A program made the translations under genes and the position numbers. The notes beneath the pieces were generated by a model. That model was not told the DNA's origin, ran no database searches, and worked only from the letters and a program-made list of their open reading frames with translations. From positions 1-64,000 of the forward strand of contig NZ_BCMF01000006.1 in the NCBI RefSeq assembly GCF_002217925.1: a DNA stretch of 64,000 bases, written 5' to 3'. The DNA is from Secundilactobacillus mixtipabuli (GTDB lineage Bacteria; Bacillota; Bacilli; Lactobacillales; Lactobacillaceae). Shown piece after piece: positions 47,525-57,325 of this stretch (within the stretch, counting starts at the first letter, position 1; each line of letters opens with the position of its first letter).

Positions 47525-48760
47525 ATGACAAAACCAATCCATGTGACATCAGAAATCGGTAAACTTGACGTTGTAATGTTGAAAAGGCCAGGCGCTGAAG
47601 TAGAAAACTTTACCCCTGAAATGATGCCAAGGCTCTTGTTTGATGACATTCCTTACCTACCAATTGCTCAAAAAGAGCATGATAACTTTGCGGATACTTT
47701 AAGAGAAAACGGTGTTGAAGTGCTGTACCTCGAAAAATTAGTGGTAGAAGCACTAGATGCTGGTGGCTCAGAACTAAAAGCCAGTTTTCTTGATCAGATG
47801 TTGACCGAATCCGGCTACGCGGCTGGAGTGATTCACCATGTTCTTGAAGATTATTTACTCAGCATGACGACAACTGACATGGTGGTTAAACTGATGGCCG
47901 GTGTCCGAAAAAATGAATTAGATTTTGTCCCACAAGACTTGGTAAGCGCAGCCGAGGAACAGAATTATCCGTTCTTCTTGGATCCAATGCCTAACTTGTA
48001 TTTCACTCGGGATCCAGCTGCCTCAATTGGGGATGGTTTAAGCATCAATCACATGACGTTCCCAGCAAGGCAACGTGAATCGCTCTTTATGACAACGATT
48101 ATTGAGCATCATCCAAGGTTTGCTAACCAGGGACTGAACGTTTGGCGTGATCGTAATCAGCCAGGGCGAATCGAAGGCGGGGATGAATTAGTCCTCAGCA
48201 ATACCGTGATTGCAATCGGTGTGTCTGAAAGAACGTCAGCCCAAGCAATTGAAGATATTGCCCGGCGGTTATTTGAAAAGCAGAGCGGTTTCGAAAAAGT
48301 GCTGGCGATTCGGATCCCGCATAACCATGCAATGATGCATTTGGACACAGTTTTCACAATGATCAATCACGACCAATTCACGGTTCATCCAGGGATCTTG
48401 GGTGAAGGCGGCCAAATTGATACGTGGACGATTACTGAAGATTCAAGTGGCGACCTTCGTGTAGATCACCAGACGGATCTGAAACAAGTGCTGAAAGATG
48501 CGCTGGGATTAGATGATCTGGATTTAATTCCAACTGGCGGTGGCGACCCGATCATTGCAGACCGTGAACAGTGGAACGATGGCTCAAACACGTTGGCAAT
48601 TGCACCAGGCGTGGTAGTCACCTATAATAGAAACTACGTATCAAATCAAGTACTGCGTGAACATGGGCTCAAAGTCCTTGAAGTTCTCTCCAGTGAACTT
48701 TCACGGGGCCGTGGCGGTCCACGATGCATGAGTATGCCGCTGGTACGGGAAGATCTATAA
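47525..48760 (+). CDS. arcA: Arginine deiminase
   Basis: A 411-residue enzyme converting arginine to citrulline and ammonia, first step of the ADI pathway. Motifs: [56 protein letters not shown] and the catalytic Cys in [26 protein letters not shown] gives a strong ribosome binding site. The operon continues with argF and arcC, and arcR lies after it. Confidence 0.97.
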   Translation: MTKPIHVTSEIGKLDVVMLKRPGAEVENFTPEMMPRLLFDDIPYLPIAQKEHDNFADTLRENGVEVLYLEKLVVEALDAGGSELKASFLDQMLTESGYAAGVIHHVLEDYLLSMTTTDMVVKLMAGVRKNELDFVPQDLVSAAEEQNYPFFLDPMPNLYFTRDPAASIGDGLSINHMTFPARQRESLFMTTIIEHHPRFANQGLNVWRDRNQPGRIEGGDELVLSNTVIAIGVSERTSAQAIEDIARRLFEKQSGFEKVLAIRIPHNHAMMHLDTVFTMINHDQFTVHPGILGEGGQIDTWTITEDSSGDLRVDHQTDLKQVLKDALGLDDLDLIPTGGGDPIIADREQWNDGSNTLAIAPGVVVTYNRNYVSNQVLREHGLKVLEVLSSELSRGRGGPRCMSMPLVREDL

Positions 48761-48783
48761 CCTAAAAAAAAGGAGCTATAATC

Positions 48784-49812
48784 ATGACAGATTTTAAAAA
48801 TAGCGTTTTTCAGGGACGGTCAGTGTTGGCCGAAAAGGATTTTAGTGCTGATGAATTAAATTATTTAATTGACTTTGGGCTGCATTTAAAAGCCCTCAAA
48901 AAAGCAGGGATACCACATCATTACCTAGAAGGTAAAAACGTGGCCTTACTGTTCGAAAAAACATCGACACGAACTCGTGCAGCTTTTACGACTGCAGCCA
49001 TTGACCTTGGGGCTCACCCAGAGTTCCTAGGTGCAAATGACATTCAATTGGGTAAAAAAGAATCAGTTGAAGATACCGCTAAAGTACTGGGCAGCATGTT
49101 TGACGGGATCGAATTCCGTGGTTTCAGTCAAAAGGTAGTTGAACAGTTAGCTGAATTTGGCGGTGTGCCGGTTTGGAACGGTTTAACTGACGAATGGCAC
49201 CCAACTCAGATGCTGGCTGACTTCATGACAGTGAAGGAAAACTTCGGTCATCTGAAGGGCCTGACCTTAACATTCATGGGTGATGGCCGGAACAACGTTG
49301 CTAACTCATTGTTAGTCACAGGTGCGATTCTCGGTGTCAACATTCACATTGTGGCACCAAAAAAATTATACCCAACACAAGAAATTCAAGATCTTGCCAA
49401 TGGCTTCGCAAAAGAATCTGGTGCCAAGTTATTGATCACCGATGATCTGGATGAAGGTATGAAGGGTTCAAATATCGTCTATACCGACGTTTGGGTATCG
49501 ATGGGTGAAAGTAACTGGGAAGAACGGGTTAAGCTATTACAGCCATATCAAGTTAACATGGCAGCATTAAAGAAGACGGGAACACCCGATGACCAGCTCA
49601 TCGTGATGCACTGTCTGCCCGCATTCCACGACACAACCACTGATTATGGTAAAGAAATTGAAGAAAAATATGGTTTGACTGAAATGGAAATTACCGACGA
49701 AGTGTTCCGCAGCAAATATGCGCGTCAGTTTGAAGAGGCTGAAAACCGGATGCATTCTATTAAAGCCATGATGGCGGCAACGTTAGGTAATCTCTTTATT
49801 CCAACTGTCTAA
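48784..49812 (+). CDS. arcB: Ornithine carbamoyltransferase (catabolic, arcB)
   Basis: A 342-residue OTCase; here it acts in the catabolic direction, phosphorolysing citrulline to ornithine and carbamoyl phosphate. Motifs: [11 protein letters not shown] (carbamoyl phosphate), [20 protein letters not shown] and MHCLPAFHD. Its position between arcA and arcC, 23 bases after arcA, supports the catabolic role. The protein equals ArgF of biosynthesis in sequence family, so the name depends on context. Confidence 0.94.
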   Translation: MTDFKNSVFQGRSVLAEKDFSADELNYLIDFGLHLKALKKAGIPHHYLEGKNVALLFEKTSTRTRAAFTTAAIDLGAHPEFLGANDIQLGKKESVEDTAKVLGSMFDGIEFRGFSQKVVEQLAEFGGVPVWNGLTDEWHPTQMLADFMTVKENFGHLKGLTLTFMGDGRNNVANSLLVTGAILGVNIHIVAPKKLYPTQEIQDLANGFAKESGAKLLITDDLDEGMKGSNIVYTDVWVSMGESNWEERVKLLQPYQVNMAALKKTGTPDDQLIVMHCLPAFHDTTTDYGKEIEEKYGLTEMEITDEVFRSKYARQFEEAENRMHSIKAMMAATLGNLFIPTV

Positions 49813-49828
49813 CGCAAACAACGTTTTT

Positions 49829-49880
49829 AGGGGGGCTAGAGCAAACATGATATTAGTGTTTTGCTCAGCACCCCTTTATT
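49829..49880 (+). terminator. Intercistronic hairpin between arcB and arcC
   Basis: GAGCAAACA (49839-49847) pairs with TGTTTTGCTC (49857-49866) with one bulged T; GCT/AGC and GGGG/CCCC extend it outside. CCCCTTTATT follows. It could be a partial terminator setting arcC below arcA and arcB, or a stabilising or processing structure. Confidence 0.6.
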
Positions 49881-49917
49881 CATTTAGCAGGCAACTTAGT
49901 AGAAAGGATGATTTCCC

Positions 49918-50886
49918 ATGACAGCACGCAAAATTGTCGTTGCACTGGGCGGAAACGCTATTTTAGCGAAGGATGCCAGTGCTGCCGCGCAACAACGCGC
50001 GTTAAGAGAAACTGCTAGGTACCTTGTCAAATTTATTCAGCAGGGTGATTCACTGATTATTTCCCATGGTAATGGTCCGCAGGTTGGTAATCTTCTGTTA
50101 CAGCAGGCTGCAGGAAGCTCACCAGACAACCCAGAAATGCCGTTAGATACAGCAGTAGCGATGACTCAGGGAAGTATTGGGTACTGGCTGCAAAACGCGA
50201 TGGCAGCAGAACTGACAGCATTAGGCTTAGAAATTGACGTTGCCACCGTGGTTACGCAAGTTGTGGTGGATGAAAATGACCCGGCCTTTGAATCACCAAC
50301 TAAACCGATCGGTCCATTTTATAACAGTGAAGAAATTACCACGATTAAGTCCGCTAATCCTGACTTTCATTTCGTGGAGGATGCTGGGCGGGGCTATCGT
50401 CGGGTAGTCCCATCACCGCGGCCAGTTGATGTGGTTGAGGCAGGGGCGGTAAACCAGCTGGTAAACGCTGGCGTCATCCCGATTGCTACAGGTGGTGGCG
50501 GTGTTCCCGTTGTACGGCGGGGACACGAATTGATCGGCTGTGAAGCAGTGATCGATAAAGATTTTGCTTCGGAAAAGCTGGCTGAGCGGGTTGGGGCGGA
50601 TCAATTGATTATCCTAACAGCAGTTGATCACGTTTACGTTAACTTCAACACGCCAGAGCAGCAACAGCTGACGACAACATCAGTTGATGAGTTACAGCAG
50701 TACATTGCTGATGGTCAGTTTGCAGCCGGCAGCATGCTGCCAAAGGTTGAAGCTGCGATTGAATTTGTGACGCACCGTCCAGAAGGCCAAGCAGTGATCA
50801 CCTCGTTAAGTAACCTTGGCAATTTCATCGAAAATGGGTCGGGGACGATCATTTCAACGGTTAGCACCGAATCAAATATTTTATAA
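49918..50886 (+). CDS. arcC: Carbamate kinase
   Basis: A 322-residue amino-acid-kinase fold enzyme making ATP from carbamoyl phosphate and ADP; third step of the ADI pathway. [15 protein letters not shown] (phosphate loop), [23 protein letters not shown] and [12 protein letters not shown] are the family motifs. Own AAAGGATG ribosome binding site; a hairpin separates it from arcB. Confidence 0.95.
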   Translation: MTARKIVVALGGNAILAKDASAAAQQRALRETARYLVKFIQQGDSLIISHGNGPQVGNLLLQQAAGSSPDNPEMPLDTAVAMTQGSIGYWLQNAMAAELTALGLEIDVATVVTQVVVDENDPAFESPTKPIGPFYNSEEITTIKSANPDFHFVEDAGRGYRRVVPSPRPVDVVEAGAVNQLVNAGVIPIATGGGGVPVVRRGHELIGCEAVIDKDFASEKLAERVGADQLIILTAVDHVYVNFNTPEQQQLTTTSVDELQQYIADGQFAAGSMLPKVEAAIEFVTHRPEGQAVITSLSNLGNFIENGSGTIISTVSTESNIL

Positions 50887-50897
50887 AGCAACCCTTC

Positions 50898-50941
50898 ATT
50901 AAGGACAGTTTGACTTGACGGTCAGGCTGGCCTTTTGTTTT
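50898..50941 (+). terminator. Terminator after arcC
   Basis: Imperfect stem AAGGACAGTTTGAC/GGTCAGGCTGGCCTT around TTGAC, then TTTTGTTTTTT. Confidence 0.65.
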
Positions 50942-50975
50942 TTAAGATCAAACTTAAAATTAGAATCAAATGGCG

Positions 50976-50981
50976 TATAAT
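50976..50981 (+). promoter_or_regulatory. -10 element of arcR
   Basis: Consensus TATAAT (50976-50981) 30 bases ahead of the ATG; the matching -35 (CTTAAA, 50953-50958) is weak, as expected of a regulated promoter. Confidence 0.5.
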
Positions 50982-51010
50982 AATAGCCAGATAAGAAAGG
51001 GGCCTGTTTC

Positions 51011-51697
51011 ATGCTGGAATCCGATGATCCGTATCGCCATTATTTACGCCAATTACCTGAATTTTGTGATTTTACCGAAGATGAGTATGCGAGGTTAACG
51101 CAGGACTTAACCGTGAAAACTTATCCAAAAGGGCAGGTATTGTTTGATCATGGTGATGCACGCCAACGCTTTTATTTTGTGATCAAAGGCGTGGTTCGAT
51201 TGGAACGGTTGGATGAGACAGGCAATTTTTCGTTTATTAATTACGTTAAATCGGTTAAGGGATTTCCCTATCGGGGCCTCTATACAGACAAAGATTATCC
51301 ATACACGGCAACGGCTTTGACTGCTATCACGATTGCTTCAGTGCCGATGGCAAGTTTTGAGGCTATCGTGGCGCTCAATCCACGCGTAACGCGACAGGTG
51401 ATCAGCCAAATGAGTCAGTTATTGGACAGAATGGAAAACCGCCTGCAAAAACTGGTGACTTCAAGTGCCACGAGTCGGGTGATTCAGGCGCTGATCATAT
51501 TTGGCACTGATATGGGCGAACAAACGCCAGCAGGCGATGTTTTGATCCCGTATCCGATTACGCTGATTGAGTTGGCACGGTTAAGCGGGACCACCCGTGA
51601 AACAGCTGGTCAGGTCGTCACCAAACTGGAAGTGGCGGGCAAGTTAAGCTATAACAAGAAGCGGTTTCGGTTTGATCCGCAGAATTTAACCTTTTAA
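51011..51697 (+). CDS. arcR: Crp/Fnr-family regulator (ArcR-like)
   Basis: A 228-residue regulator with a cyclic-nucleotide-binding-like jelly roll (about 20-130: GQVLFDHGDARQRFYFVIKGVVRLERL) and C-terminal winged helix (about 175-220: ITLIELARLSGTTRETAGQVVTKLEVAGKL). No Fnr-type cysteine cluster. Position just after arcABC points to ArcR, the activator of ADI genes; its ligand is not predicted from sequence. Confidence 0.82.
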   Translation: MLESDDPYRHYLRQLPEFCDFTEDEYARLTQDLTVKTYPKGQVLFDHGDARQRFYFVIKGVVRLERLDETGNFSFINYVKSVKGFPYRGLYTDKDYPYTATALTAITIASVPMASFEAIVALNPRVTRQVISQMSQLLDRMENRLQKLVTSSATSRVIQALIIFGTDMGEQTPAGDVLIPYPITLIELARLSGTTRETAGQVVTKLEVAGKLSYNKKRFRFDPQNLTF

Positions 51698-51739
51698 CCA
51701 GAAATGAATTTTTAGCCATGAAGAGCTGGGGGCAATTTT

Positions 51740-52825
51740 ATGTCATTAACAATTAAAAAAATTGAAACATTTCCAATCGAAGTACCTTTAAAATCACCGT
51801 TTAAAACGGCTTTGAGAACCGTCACGACAGCAAGTAGTTTAATTGTGCGTCTGACTGATTCCGATGGGTTTGTCGGGTTAGGTGAAGCCGCACCAACGGC
51901 ACCAATCACGGGCGATACGGATGCTAGCATCAAATATGCAGTGGAAAAGGTGATTGCTCCCAAACTGATTGGTGTTTCGCTGACGCAGCCAGAACGGGTC
52001 AAACAACTGATTGATACGGCGCTGGTCGGTAATCATAGTCCCAAAGCTGCGGTTAATATTGCGGTGAATGAATTGCTGGCAAAGCACTATGGTGTTTCAC
52101 TGTCAGAATGGCTGGGCGGGTACCGTCAAACGATTTCAACCGATTATACGGTTAGCGTTGGTACGGCTCAAGAAATGGTTAAGCATGCCCAGCAGTTAAT
52201 TACCGAGGGTTTTAATACCCTGAAAGTTAAGGTTGGCAGTCAATCGCCCTTTGAGGATTTAAAGCAGGTACGTGCCATTCGTCAAGCGGTTGGCCCAGAA
52301 GTTAATATCCGGCTGGATGCCAATCAAGGTTGGCATAAAAAACAGGCCGCCAAAATGATTAACCAGATGGCTCAAGAGGGGCTAGACATTGAATTAGTTG
52401 AGCAGCCGGTTCCAGCGGATGATTTTGAAGGAATGGCCTACGTGACTGCTCATACAGATACACCAATTATGGCGGATGAAAGCATCTTTTCCGTTAAGGA
52501 TGCGTTAAGACTCCTAAAAATGGCCGGTTGTGATATTATTAATCTCAAGTTAATGAAGGCAGGCGGAATAGATAACGCTTTGAAGATCAATTCGATTGCT
52601 GAAGCGTTTGGTGTTCCCTGCATGGTGGGCAGTATGATCGAGTCACAAGTTTCCGTTACTGCAGCAGCGGCAATGGCAGCCGCAAAGGCCAATATTCAGT
52701 ATTATGACTTGGACGCGGCCATGATGTTTAAGACACAGCCAACAACGGGCGGTATTACACATGAAGGTGCTGTTATTACGATTCCGGATAAGCCCGGTTT
52801 AGGTATTGAATTTAAAGCCAAGTGA
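51740..52825 (+). CDS. Enolase-superfamily dipeptide epimerase (L-Ala-D/L-Glu epimerase type)
   Basis: A 361-residue mandelate racemase-group enzyme of the YkfB/YcjG type. KxK base lysine is in NTLKVKVG (about 160); metal ligands are RLDANQGW, ELVEQPVP and MADESIF; the second lysine is in NLKLMKAGGI (about 270). The family racemises the D-Glu of L-Ala-D-Glu from peptidoglycan. GGGGGCAATTTT precedes the ATG. Its stop overlaps the upstream region of the NlpC/P60 gene, so it leads a three-gene unit. Confidence 0.88.
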   Translation: MSLTIKKIETFPIEVPLKSPFKTALRTVTTASSLIVRLTDSDGFVGLGEAAPTAPITGDTDASIKYAVEKVIAPKLIGVSLTQPERVKQLIDTALVGNHSPKAAVNIAVNELLAKHYGVSLSEWLGGYRQTISTDYTVSVGTAQEMVKHAQQLITEGFNTLKVKVGSQSPFEDLKQVRAIRQAVGPEVNIRLDANQGWHKKQAAKMINQMAQEGLDIELVEQPVPADDFEGMAYVTAHTDTPIMADESIFSVKDALRLLKMAGCDIINLKLMKAGGIDNALKINSIAEAFGVPCMVGSMIESQVSVTAAAAMAAAKANIQYYDLDAAMMFKTQPTTGGITHEGAVITIPDKPGLGIEFKAK

Positions 52826-52839
52826 GTGGGGGTGAGCAA

Positions 52840-53730
52840 ATGGAAAAAAGACGTGTCATCGTTCCCGTAGCGACTTTATGGACGAGTCAAAAGGCACCAC
52901 GGAATATTGATCAGCTAGCACTCGATGGGAAGTCCAAAGAATGGGTAGCCAGTATGACCACCGAGCAAACGGTTGATTTGTGTGATGCCAAAAGATTAGA
53001 GACGCAGGCTGTTTTTAACGATGAAGTTTTGATTGATTCTGTTGATGGTGAGTGGGCTCAAGTTTTCTTGACCACACAAACTGACGATGCTGATGAGAGA
53101 GGGTATCATGGCTGGCTGCCAACTAGACTTCTTTCTGACAAACCCGTTGCGTATCCAAAGGGGATTGGCCAAGTTCACGTTGTTGTGCCATTTACGCAAC
53201 TGTACGATGAACACCGGCAACCGTTGATGGAAATTGTCATGGGCACCGAATTGACGGTCTTGGCAGAATCAGACGATTTATTACGTGTTGCGACACCATT
53301 CGGTGAGGGATTCATCAAGACTGACAGTACGCTTGTGACTGTCAAAGGTGAGACCAACGGCGAAAAGATGGTCAATATGGCTCGGCAATTTTTAGGACTA
53401 CGCTATCTTTGGGCGGGTATTTCACCCTATGGTTTTGACTGCTCAGGCTTTATGTACACGTTGCACCGGGTACTTGGCATTACGATTCCGAGAGATGCTG
53501 ATGATCAACGAAACAGTGGTCAGCCAGTAGAACCGGAAAATCTGCAGCCTGGAGATTTATTATTCTTTGCCTATGAACATGGTAAGGGGTATGTTCACCA
53601 CGTTGGGATGTACATCGGTGATGGTCAAATGATTCAGTCCCGAACGCCTGGAAAACAGGTCGACATTGCCAAGTTAACCGAAATGCGGTACGCACCAGAA
53701 TTTGTGGCAGCAAGAAGGTACTGGGCATGA
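52840..53730 (+). CDS. NlpC/P60 peptidase (YkfC-like, SH3-containing, no signal peptide)
   Basis: A 296-residue protein, SH3-like N-terminal halves (about 10-170, with EWVASMTTEQTVD and WLPTRLLSDKPV) and a C-terminal NlpC/P60 domain with Cys in GFDCSGFMYTLHRVLG and His in YVHHVGMYIGDG. YkfC-type enzymes release L-Ala-D-Glu from stem peptides. There is no signal peptide, unlike the secreted hydrolase at 55857. I use ATG 52840, 18 bases into the longer frame, since GTGGGGGTGAG fits it. ATGA overlap with the next gene. Confidence 0.86.
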   Translation: MEKRRVIVPVATLWTSQKAPRNIDQLALDGKSKEWVASMTTEQTVDLCDAKRLETQAVFNDEVLIDSVDGEWAQVFLTTQTDDADERGYHGWLPTRLLSDKPVAYPKGIGQVHVVVPFTQLYDEHRQPLMEIVMGTELTVLAESDDLLRVATPFGEGFIKTDSTLVTVKGETNGEKMVNMARQFLGLRYLWAGISPYGFDCSGFMYTLHRVLGITIPRDADDQRNSGQPVEPENLQPGDLLFFAYEHGKGYVHHVGMYIGDGQMIQSRTPGKQVDIAKLTEMRYAPEFVAARRYWA

Positions 53731-54467
53731 GTCTGCAAACAGAGGTTGATCAGCTAATTGCACCTTACAAAAATTTGGTTTCTATTTGTATGTATGATAC
53801 AGATGAGCTAGTTTACAGTCATCATTCCCATCAACAAATGCCAGCAGCTTCACTCATAAAACTAGCCATTTTAGCGACTGAACTCGAGCGAAATGAGGAT
53901 TTAAGTCAGTTGATCAAGGTGAAAGAAACACCAGCTGTCGGTGGTGCCGGTGTGTTAAAACTCATGGCACAGTCAGAATGGTCACTCGCAGATTTGCTGG
54001 CGCTCATGATTAGCGTTTCAGATAATTATGCGGCCAATGCGGTCATTGATCATTTGACGATGCAGGTTGTGAATCAGTGGTTGGCAGTCAATCATTATCA
54101 AGAGACCAGTCTTCAACGGCGATTGATGGATGTTGAAGCCAAGGTGTCAGGTCATGAAAACCTCACATCTGCGTTTGAGGCACTGCGGCTGTTTAGAGGC
54201 TTGATGGCTCACTATCCGAAAAGCACCCAGTGGTTTTTAAACCAGCAATTTCGGGGTAAGTTACCGCTATTGATGGACGAAACAGCAACGGATGTCGCCA
54301 TTTACAATAAAACGGGTGAAGGCCCACTAATTGATCACGACGTTGCTCGTTTTTCAAAAAAGGGTCATTATATTGATGTTGCTGTTTTGACGCAGGGGTT
54401 TACAAACCGGTTAACGGCAATCTCGTTGATGGCTCAAATTGGTCAGTTGGTTTATCGCTCATTATGA
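53727..54467 (+). CDS. Class A beta-lactamase-fold serine hydrolase without signal peptide
   Basis: A 246-residue SxxK serine hydrolase. SLIK (residues 42-45) with Ser42, SDN in ISVSDNYAANAV (about 104-106), and KTG in AIYNKTGEGP near 207. The class A region that carries Glu166 in lactamases reads RRLMDVEAK, so it may be a peptidase or amidase rather than a lactamase. It lacks an N-terminal signal, which is unusual for this fold, and begins inside the NlpC/P60 gene (ATGA). The neighbours suggest a role on cytosolic murein peptides; this is inference. Confidence 0.8.
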   Translation: MSLQTEVDQLIAPYKNLVSICMYDTDELVYSHHSHQQMPAASLIKLAILATELERNEDLSQLIKVKETPAVGGAGVLKLMAQSEWSLADLLALMISVSDNYAANAVIDHLTMQVVNQWLAVNHYQETSLQRRLMDVEAKVSGHENLTSAFEALRLFRGLMAHYPKSTQWFLNQQFRGKLPLLMDETATDVAIYNKTGEGPLIDHDVARFSKKGHYIDVAVLTQGFTNRLTAISLMAQIGQLVYRSL

Positions 54468-54474
54468 ATTTATT

Positions 54475-54507
54475 AAAAGGGCTGAAAGAGTATTCAGCCC
54501 TTTTGTG
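54475..54507 (+). terminator. Terminator after the serine hydrolase gene
   Basis: AAAAGGGCTGAA (54475-54486) pairs perfectly with TTCAGCCCTTTT (54493-54504), 6-base loop. Confidence 0.85.
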
Positions 54508-54553
54508 TGCCGTGATACACTAATGTTAACTTAGTTGAAATGAGGAGATCATT

Positions 54554-55576
54554 ATGAAGAAAGCAGTTCGAATCGGTTTAATCAGTGGTGCGCTGTTACT
54601 GTTATTGGGTGCTGCTACGCCCATTTCCGTGTTAGCTGATAATACAAATGGGGTGACGACAAGTTCCGATTCAGCTAATGCATCATCTGGACAAGCTGTT
54701 CAGACTAAAGCTCTATCGAAGCCATACGTTGTTTATGGGGCCGGTCTAGCTTCCGAAGATAAAGATGCTGTGTCAAGTGCATTGGGGGTTCAGTCTAACT
54801 ATCAAAGTTTGACGGTGACGGGCTCAGATTATGGCACTTACATCAACTCCGCTGGTACGACTGATGCTAGTATGATCAGTTCAGTGTCATTAGCACCAGC
54901 CGATCCGGGTACGGGTGTGAAAGTTAATATTGCCGATTTTAATGGTCACAATAATATTACCCAAGTCACGTCGCAGCAATACGCGATGGTTGCCACGATG
55001 GCCGGAGTCAAGGACGTCATTATTACGGTTACGGCCGACAAAACCGTTTCTGGGGAATCGGCTTTAACCGGTGTTTATAAAGCGTTGGCTGCTGATGGTC
55101 TGACACTTAATCAGCAAAACACGCAGGCAGCTAACGGGGTTATGGATGCGACTCAGCCAGCGATTAACCAAAATCAGGGTGATAAAAAATATCCCGGCAA
55201 GTTAATGGCTGCGGTTGGAAGTGTGTCGTCCGACCTCGCCAAACAGCGTCAACAGGATAACCAGTACGCAACTAAGGATGAAATCAGACAGATGCTTGAT
55301 GACGCGCTGGCCAAACAGGGGATTCAGTCGCAGACACCAACAACGGTGATCAATAACATCGTCATCGCATTAGGTAATGTCCAAAAAGCGCCCGTTTCGG
55401 GAACCTCGAGCTACGTTGATAATGCCAAGCAAGTTGCTAGCAACATCAGCAATTCGGTAGGTAACAAGATGGCGCAGTTAAAGGATTTCGCAAATAATGC
55501 GGATACGAAAGGCATTATGGGATTTTTAAGCAGAATTTGGCAGTCAATTGTCGATTTCTTTAACAATTTATTCTAA
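54554..55576 (+). CDS. Secreted DUF1002 protein
   Basis: A 340-residue exported protein: signal peptide of about 27 residues (LISGALLLLLGAATPISVLA), Ser/Thr-rich spacer, then the DUF1002 domain (about 60-240, KPYVVYGAGLASEDKDAVSSALGV, and TGSDYGTYI). DUF1002 (COG4086, YpuA of Bacillus) is widespread in Firmicutes but has no known function. The C-terminal 60 residues are amphipathic and low complexity. GAGGAG precedes the ATG. Neighbours are wall hydrolases. Confidence 0.85.
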   Translation: MKKAVRIGLISGALLLLLGAATPISVLADNTNGVTTSSDSANASSGQAVQTKALSKPYVVYGAGLASEDKDAVSSALGVQSNYQSLTVTGSDYGTYINSAGTTDASMISSVSLAPADPGTGVKVNIADFNGHNNITQVTSQQYAMVATMAGVKDVIITVTADKTVSGESALTGVYKALAADGLTLNQQNTQAANGVMDATQPAINQNQGDKKYPGKLMAAVGSVSSDLAKQRQQDNQYATKDEIRQMLDDALAKQGIQSQTPTTVINNIVIALGNVQKAPVSGTSSYVDNAKQVASNISNSVGNKMAQLKDFANNADTKGIMGFLSRIWQSIVDFFNNLF

Positions 55577-55628
55577 ATTGAAGCTGTTTATTAAGTAAAA
55601 AGTAATTGAATAATCACAAAAAGACTAA

Positions 55629-55670
55629 CTAGCTGCTATGGTGAATGAAAATAGCAACTAGTTTTTTTGT
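55629..55670 (+). terminator. Terminator after the DUF1002 gene
   Basis: AACTAGCTGCTAT pairs with ATAGCAACTAGTT (offset by one bulge each) around an 11-base loop, then a T run. Confidence 0.8.
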
Positions 55671-55765
55671 ATGTTACAAAGCCTTATAAATAGCATGATG
55701 ACGGGACTACACAAAGATTAAAAGAAATTAATAAATTGCTTATCGCAAGAAAATCTTAAACTTTT

Positions 55766-55795
55766 TTGTTGATTATTTAGAAAGTGTGTTAATAT
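55766..55795 (+). promoter_or_regulatory. Putative promoter of the LysM hydrolase gene
   Basis: TTGTTG (55766-55771), 18-base spacer, TAATAT (55790-55795). Confidence 0.45.
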
Positions 55796-55856
55796 GAACA
55801 TGTAATTTCTGTAAAGCGTATTCACAAGATGATCAATTTAGGAGGGGTGATCGGAT

Positions 55857-56846
55857 TTGGGAAAACAACACACAACCGCTAAAGTTATCACTGCTGGTGT
55901 GATTGGAGCAGCTGGTTTTATGCTAGCCGGTCCAGTTCAAGCCAGTGCTAAGACAGTTACTGTCAAACCCGGGGATACAGTTTGGAAGATTGCCAATAAA
56001 TATGGCGTGTCGATTAGTTCGATTGAAAAAACTAATCACTTGAATAAAGATATGATTTTTGCAGGTCAAAAGATTGTCTTAGGAGCTGCGTCAGCTAACA
56101 CAGCTGTCAAACAGACAACTACTAGGGTGCAAAAACCGACAACCGTTAAAGCACCAAAAGTTAGTGCTGCTACTTCATCACTTAAAACTAAAACAACAGC
56201 CTCAGCCTCTACATACACTGTTAAGTCAGGGGACACGCTGAACAAGATCAGTTCAAAGTTAGGGATAACTGTAAAACAATTACAGTCTTTGAACCATCTT
56301 AGCGGCAGTACCATCTATGCTGGTCAAAAATTAGTCTTGAAGGGTGCGGTGGCTAAGCCATCGACAACGGTTAAACCCGTTGCCAAGGTAGCTGCGACTA
56401 AGAAGCCTGCTACATCTAAACCAGCTGCAGTTAAAACACCAACGACGCACAAAACCGTTAAAGCAGATGCTGCTGGTGCACCAGTCACCTCAGTGACGAG
56501 TTATGCAGTCAAACTAGCTTCACAAAAGATTCCGTATGTTTGGGGTGGCTCTTCACTTCATGGCATGGATTGTTCTGGTTTTACGAGCTATGTATACGCG
56601 CACACCGTTGGCACTGCTTTACCTCATAATACTGTTGCCCAAGAAGCACATGTTTCGATGCATTCAGTGAGTCAAGCGGTTCCTGGAGATCTGTTATTCT
56701 GGGGCGCTAAGGGTGCCACTTACCATGTTGCTATTTATATTGGGAATAATCAGTTTGTTGCTGCCCCAGAACCTGGTGAAAACGTTCAGATTCAATCAAT
56801 CAGTTCATACTTTAAACCAAGTTTTGCTGGTACTGTCAACAGCTAA
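55857..56846 (+). CDS. Secreted LysM-NlpC/P60 peptidoglycan hydrolase
   Basis: A 329-residue exported endopeptidase. Signal peptide (about 1-30, VIGAAGFMLAGPVQASA), LysM repeat 1 (about 32-77: VKPGDTVWKIANKYGVSISSIEKTNHLN), a T/K-rich linker, LysM repeat 2 (about 120-162: VKSGDTLNKISSKLGI), a second P/T/K linker, and an NlpC/P60 domain with Cys in GMDCSGFTSY and His in ATYHVAIYIG. It likely cuts D-Glu-type bonds of the sacculus. TTG start after AGGAGGGG. Confidence 0.92.
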   Translation: MGKQHTTAKVITAGVIGAAGFMLAGPVQASAKTVTVKPGDTVWKIANKYGVSISSIEKTNHLNKDMIFAGQKIVLGAASANTAVKQTTTRVQKPTTVKAPKVSAATSSLKTKTTASASTYTVKSGDTLNKISSKLGITVKQLQSLNHLSGSTIYAGQKLVLKGAVAKPSTTVKPVAKVAATKKPATSKPAAVKTPTTHKTVKADAAGAPVTSVTSYAVKLASQKIPYVWGGSSLHGMDCSGFTSYVYAHTVGTALPHNTVAQEAHVSMHSVSQAVPGDLLFWGAKGATYHVAIYIGNNQFVAAPEPGENVQIQSISSYFKPSFAGTVNS

Positions 56847-57046
56847 AATTTTATATTTGAATTTGCTATTTTATGGCTCGACGTTTGTTAATCAAGCGAT
56901 CGAGTCATTTTTAGTGAATTTTAATTTCAAAAAAATGAAAGCCTTTTTCTGTTAAAAGGTGGTTCACAAAGTTTATTTTTGGTGTTATAGTCTTTCTTGT
57001 CTTAAAAATGGTAACAAATATTATATCAATAAGAAGGCGTATACTC

Positions 57047-57256
57047 ATGAGTAATCGTTTTGAGATCCTCACCGAATATCGGAAAACAAACGAACAATTA
57101 GATGAATTAAAGGCCACTGAAGCTCGGCAGGTTGAACCGTGTCATCACGAGACGATTACAATTGAGCCGAAGTATGGTCGACAGATGCAAGAGCTTTCTG
57201 CTAAGTGCGACTATTTGAACATGATTCTTGAAGCGATGGCTGCTTCGGAAGATTAA
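57047..57256 (+). CDS. Small conserved protein of unknown function
   Basis: A 69-residue soluble protein beginning MSNRFEILTEYRKTNEQL, helical and charged, with a Cys-His segment VEPCHHET and a second Cys near the end. AGAAGGCG precedes ATG 57047; an earlier in-frame ATG at 57008 has none. It is short, clear of overlapping genes and ends at a strong terminator, so I judge it real, but no family is recognised. Confidence 0.6.
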   Translation: MSNRFEILTEYRKTNEQLDELKATEARQVEPCHHETITIEPKYGRQMQELSAKCDYLNMILEAMAASED

Positions 57257-57278
57257 TTTAAGGACAACAAAAAGAAAC

Positions 57279-57306
57279 CGCGTTAACAGTAACGAGACTG
57301 TTAACG
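57279..57306. terminator. Bidirectional terminator between the small ORF and the lipid kinase
   Basis: GCGTTAACAGT pairs perfectly with ACTGTTAACGC, 6-base loop, T runs on both strands. Confidence 0.88.
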
Positions 57307-57325
57307 CAGTTTTTGCTTTTCAGGA

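Noticed and set aside
53480-53728. Minus-strand ORF in the NlpC/P60 gene
   Set aside because: Shadow of the coding strand, no start signal and no domain.
53727-54467. Beta-lactamase for antibiotic resistance
   Set aside because: No signal peptide and the region of the class A catalytic glutamate reads RRLMDVEAK; the neighbours are murein-peptide enzymes.
56066-56314. 82-codon minus-strand ORF within the LysM hydrolase gene
   Set aside because: Antisense shadow of the repeated T/K/V-rich linker; no ribosome binding site.
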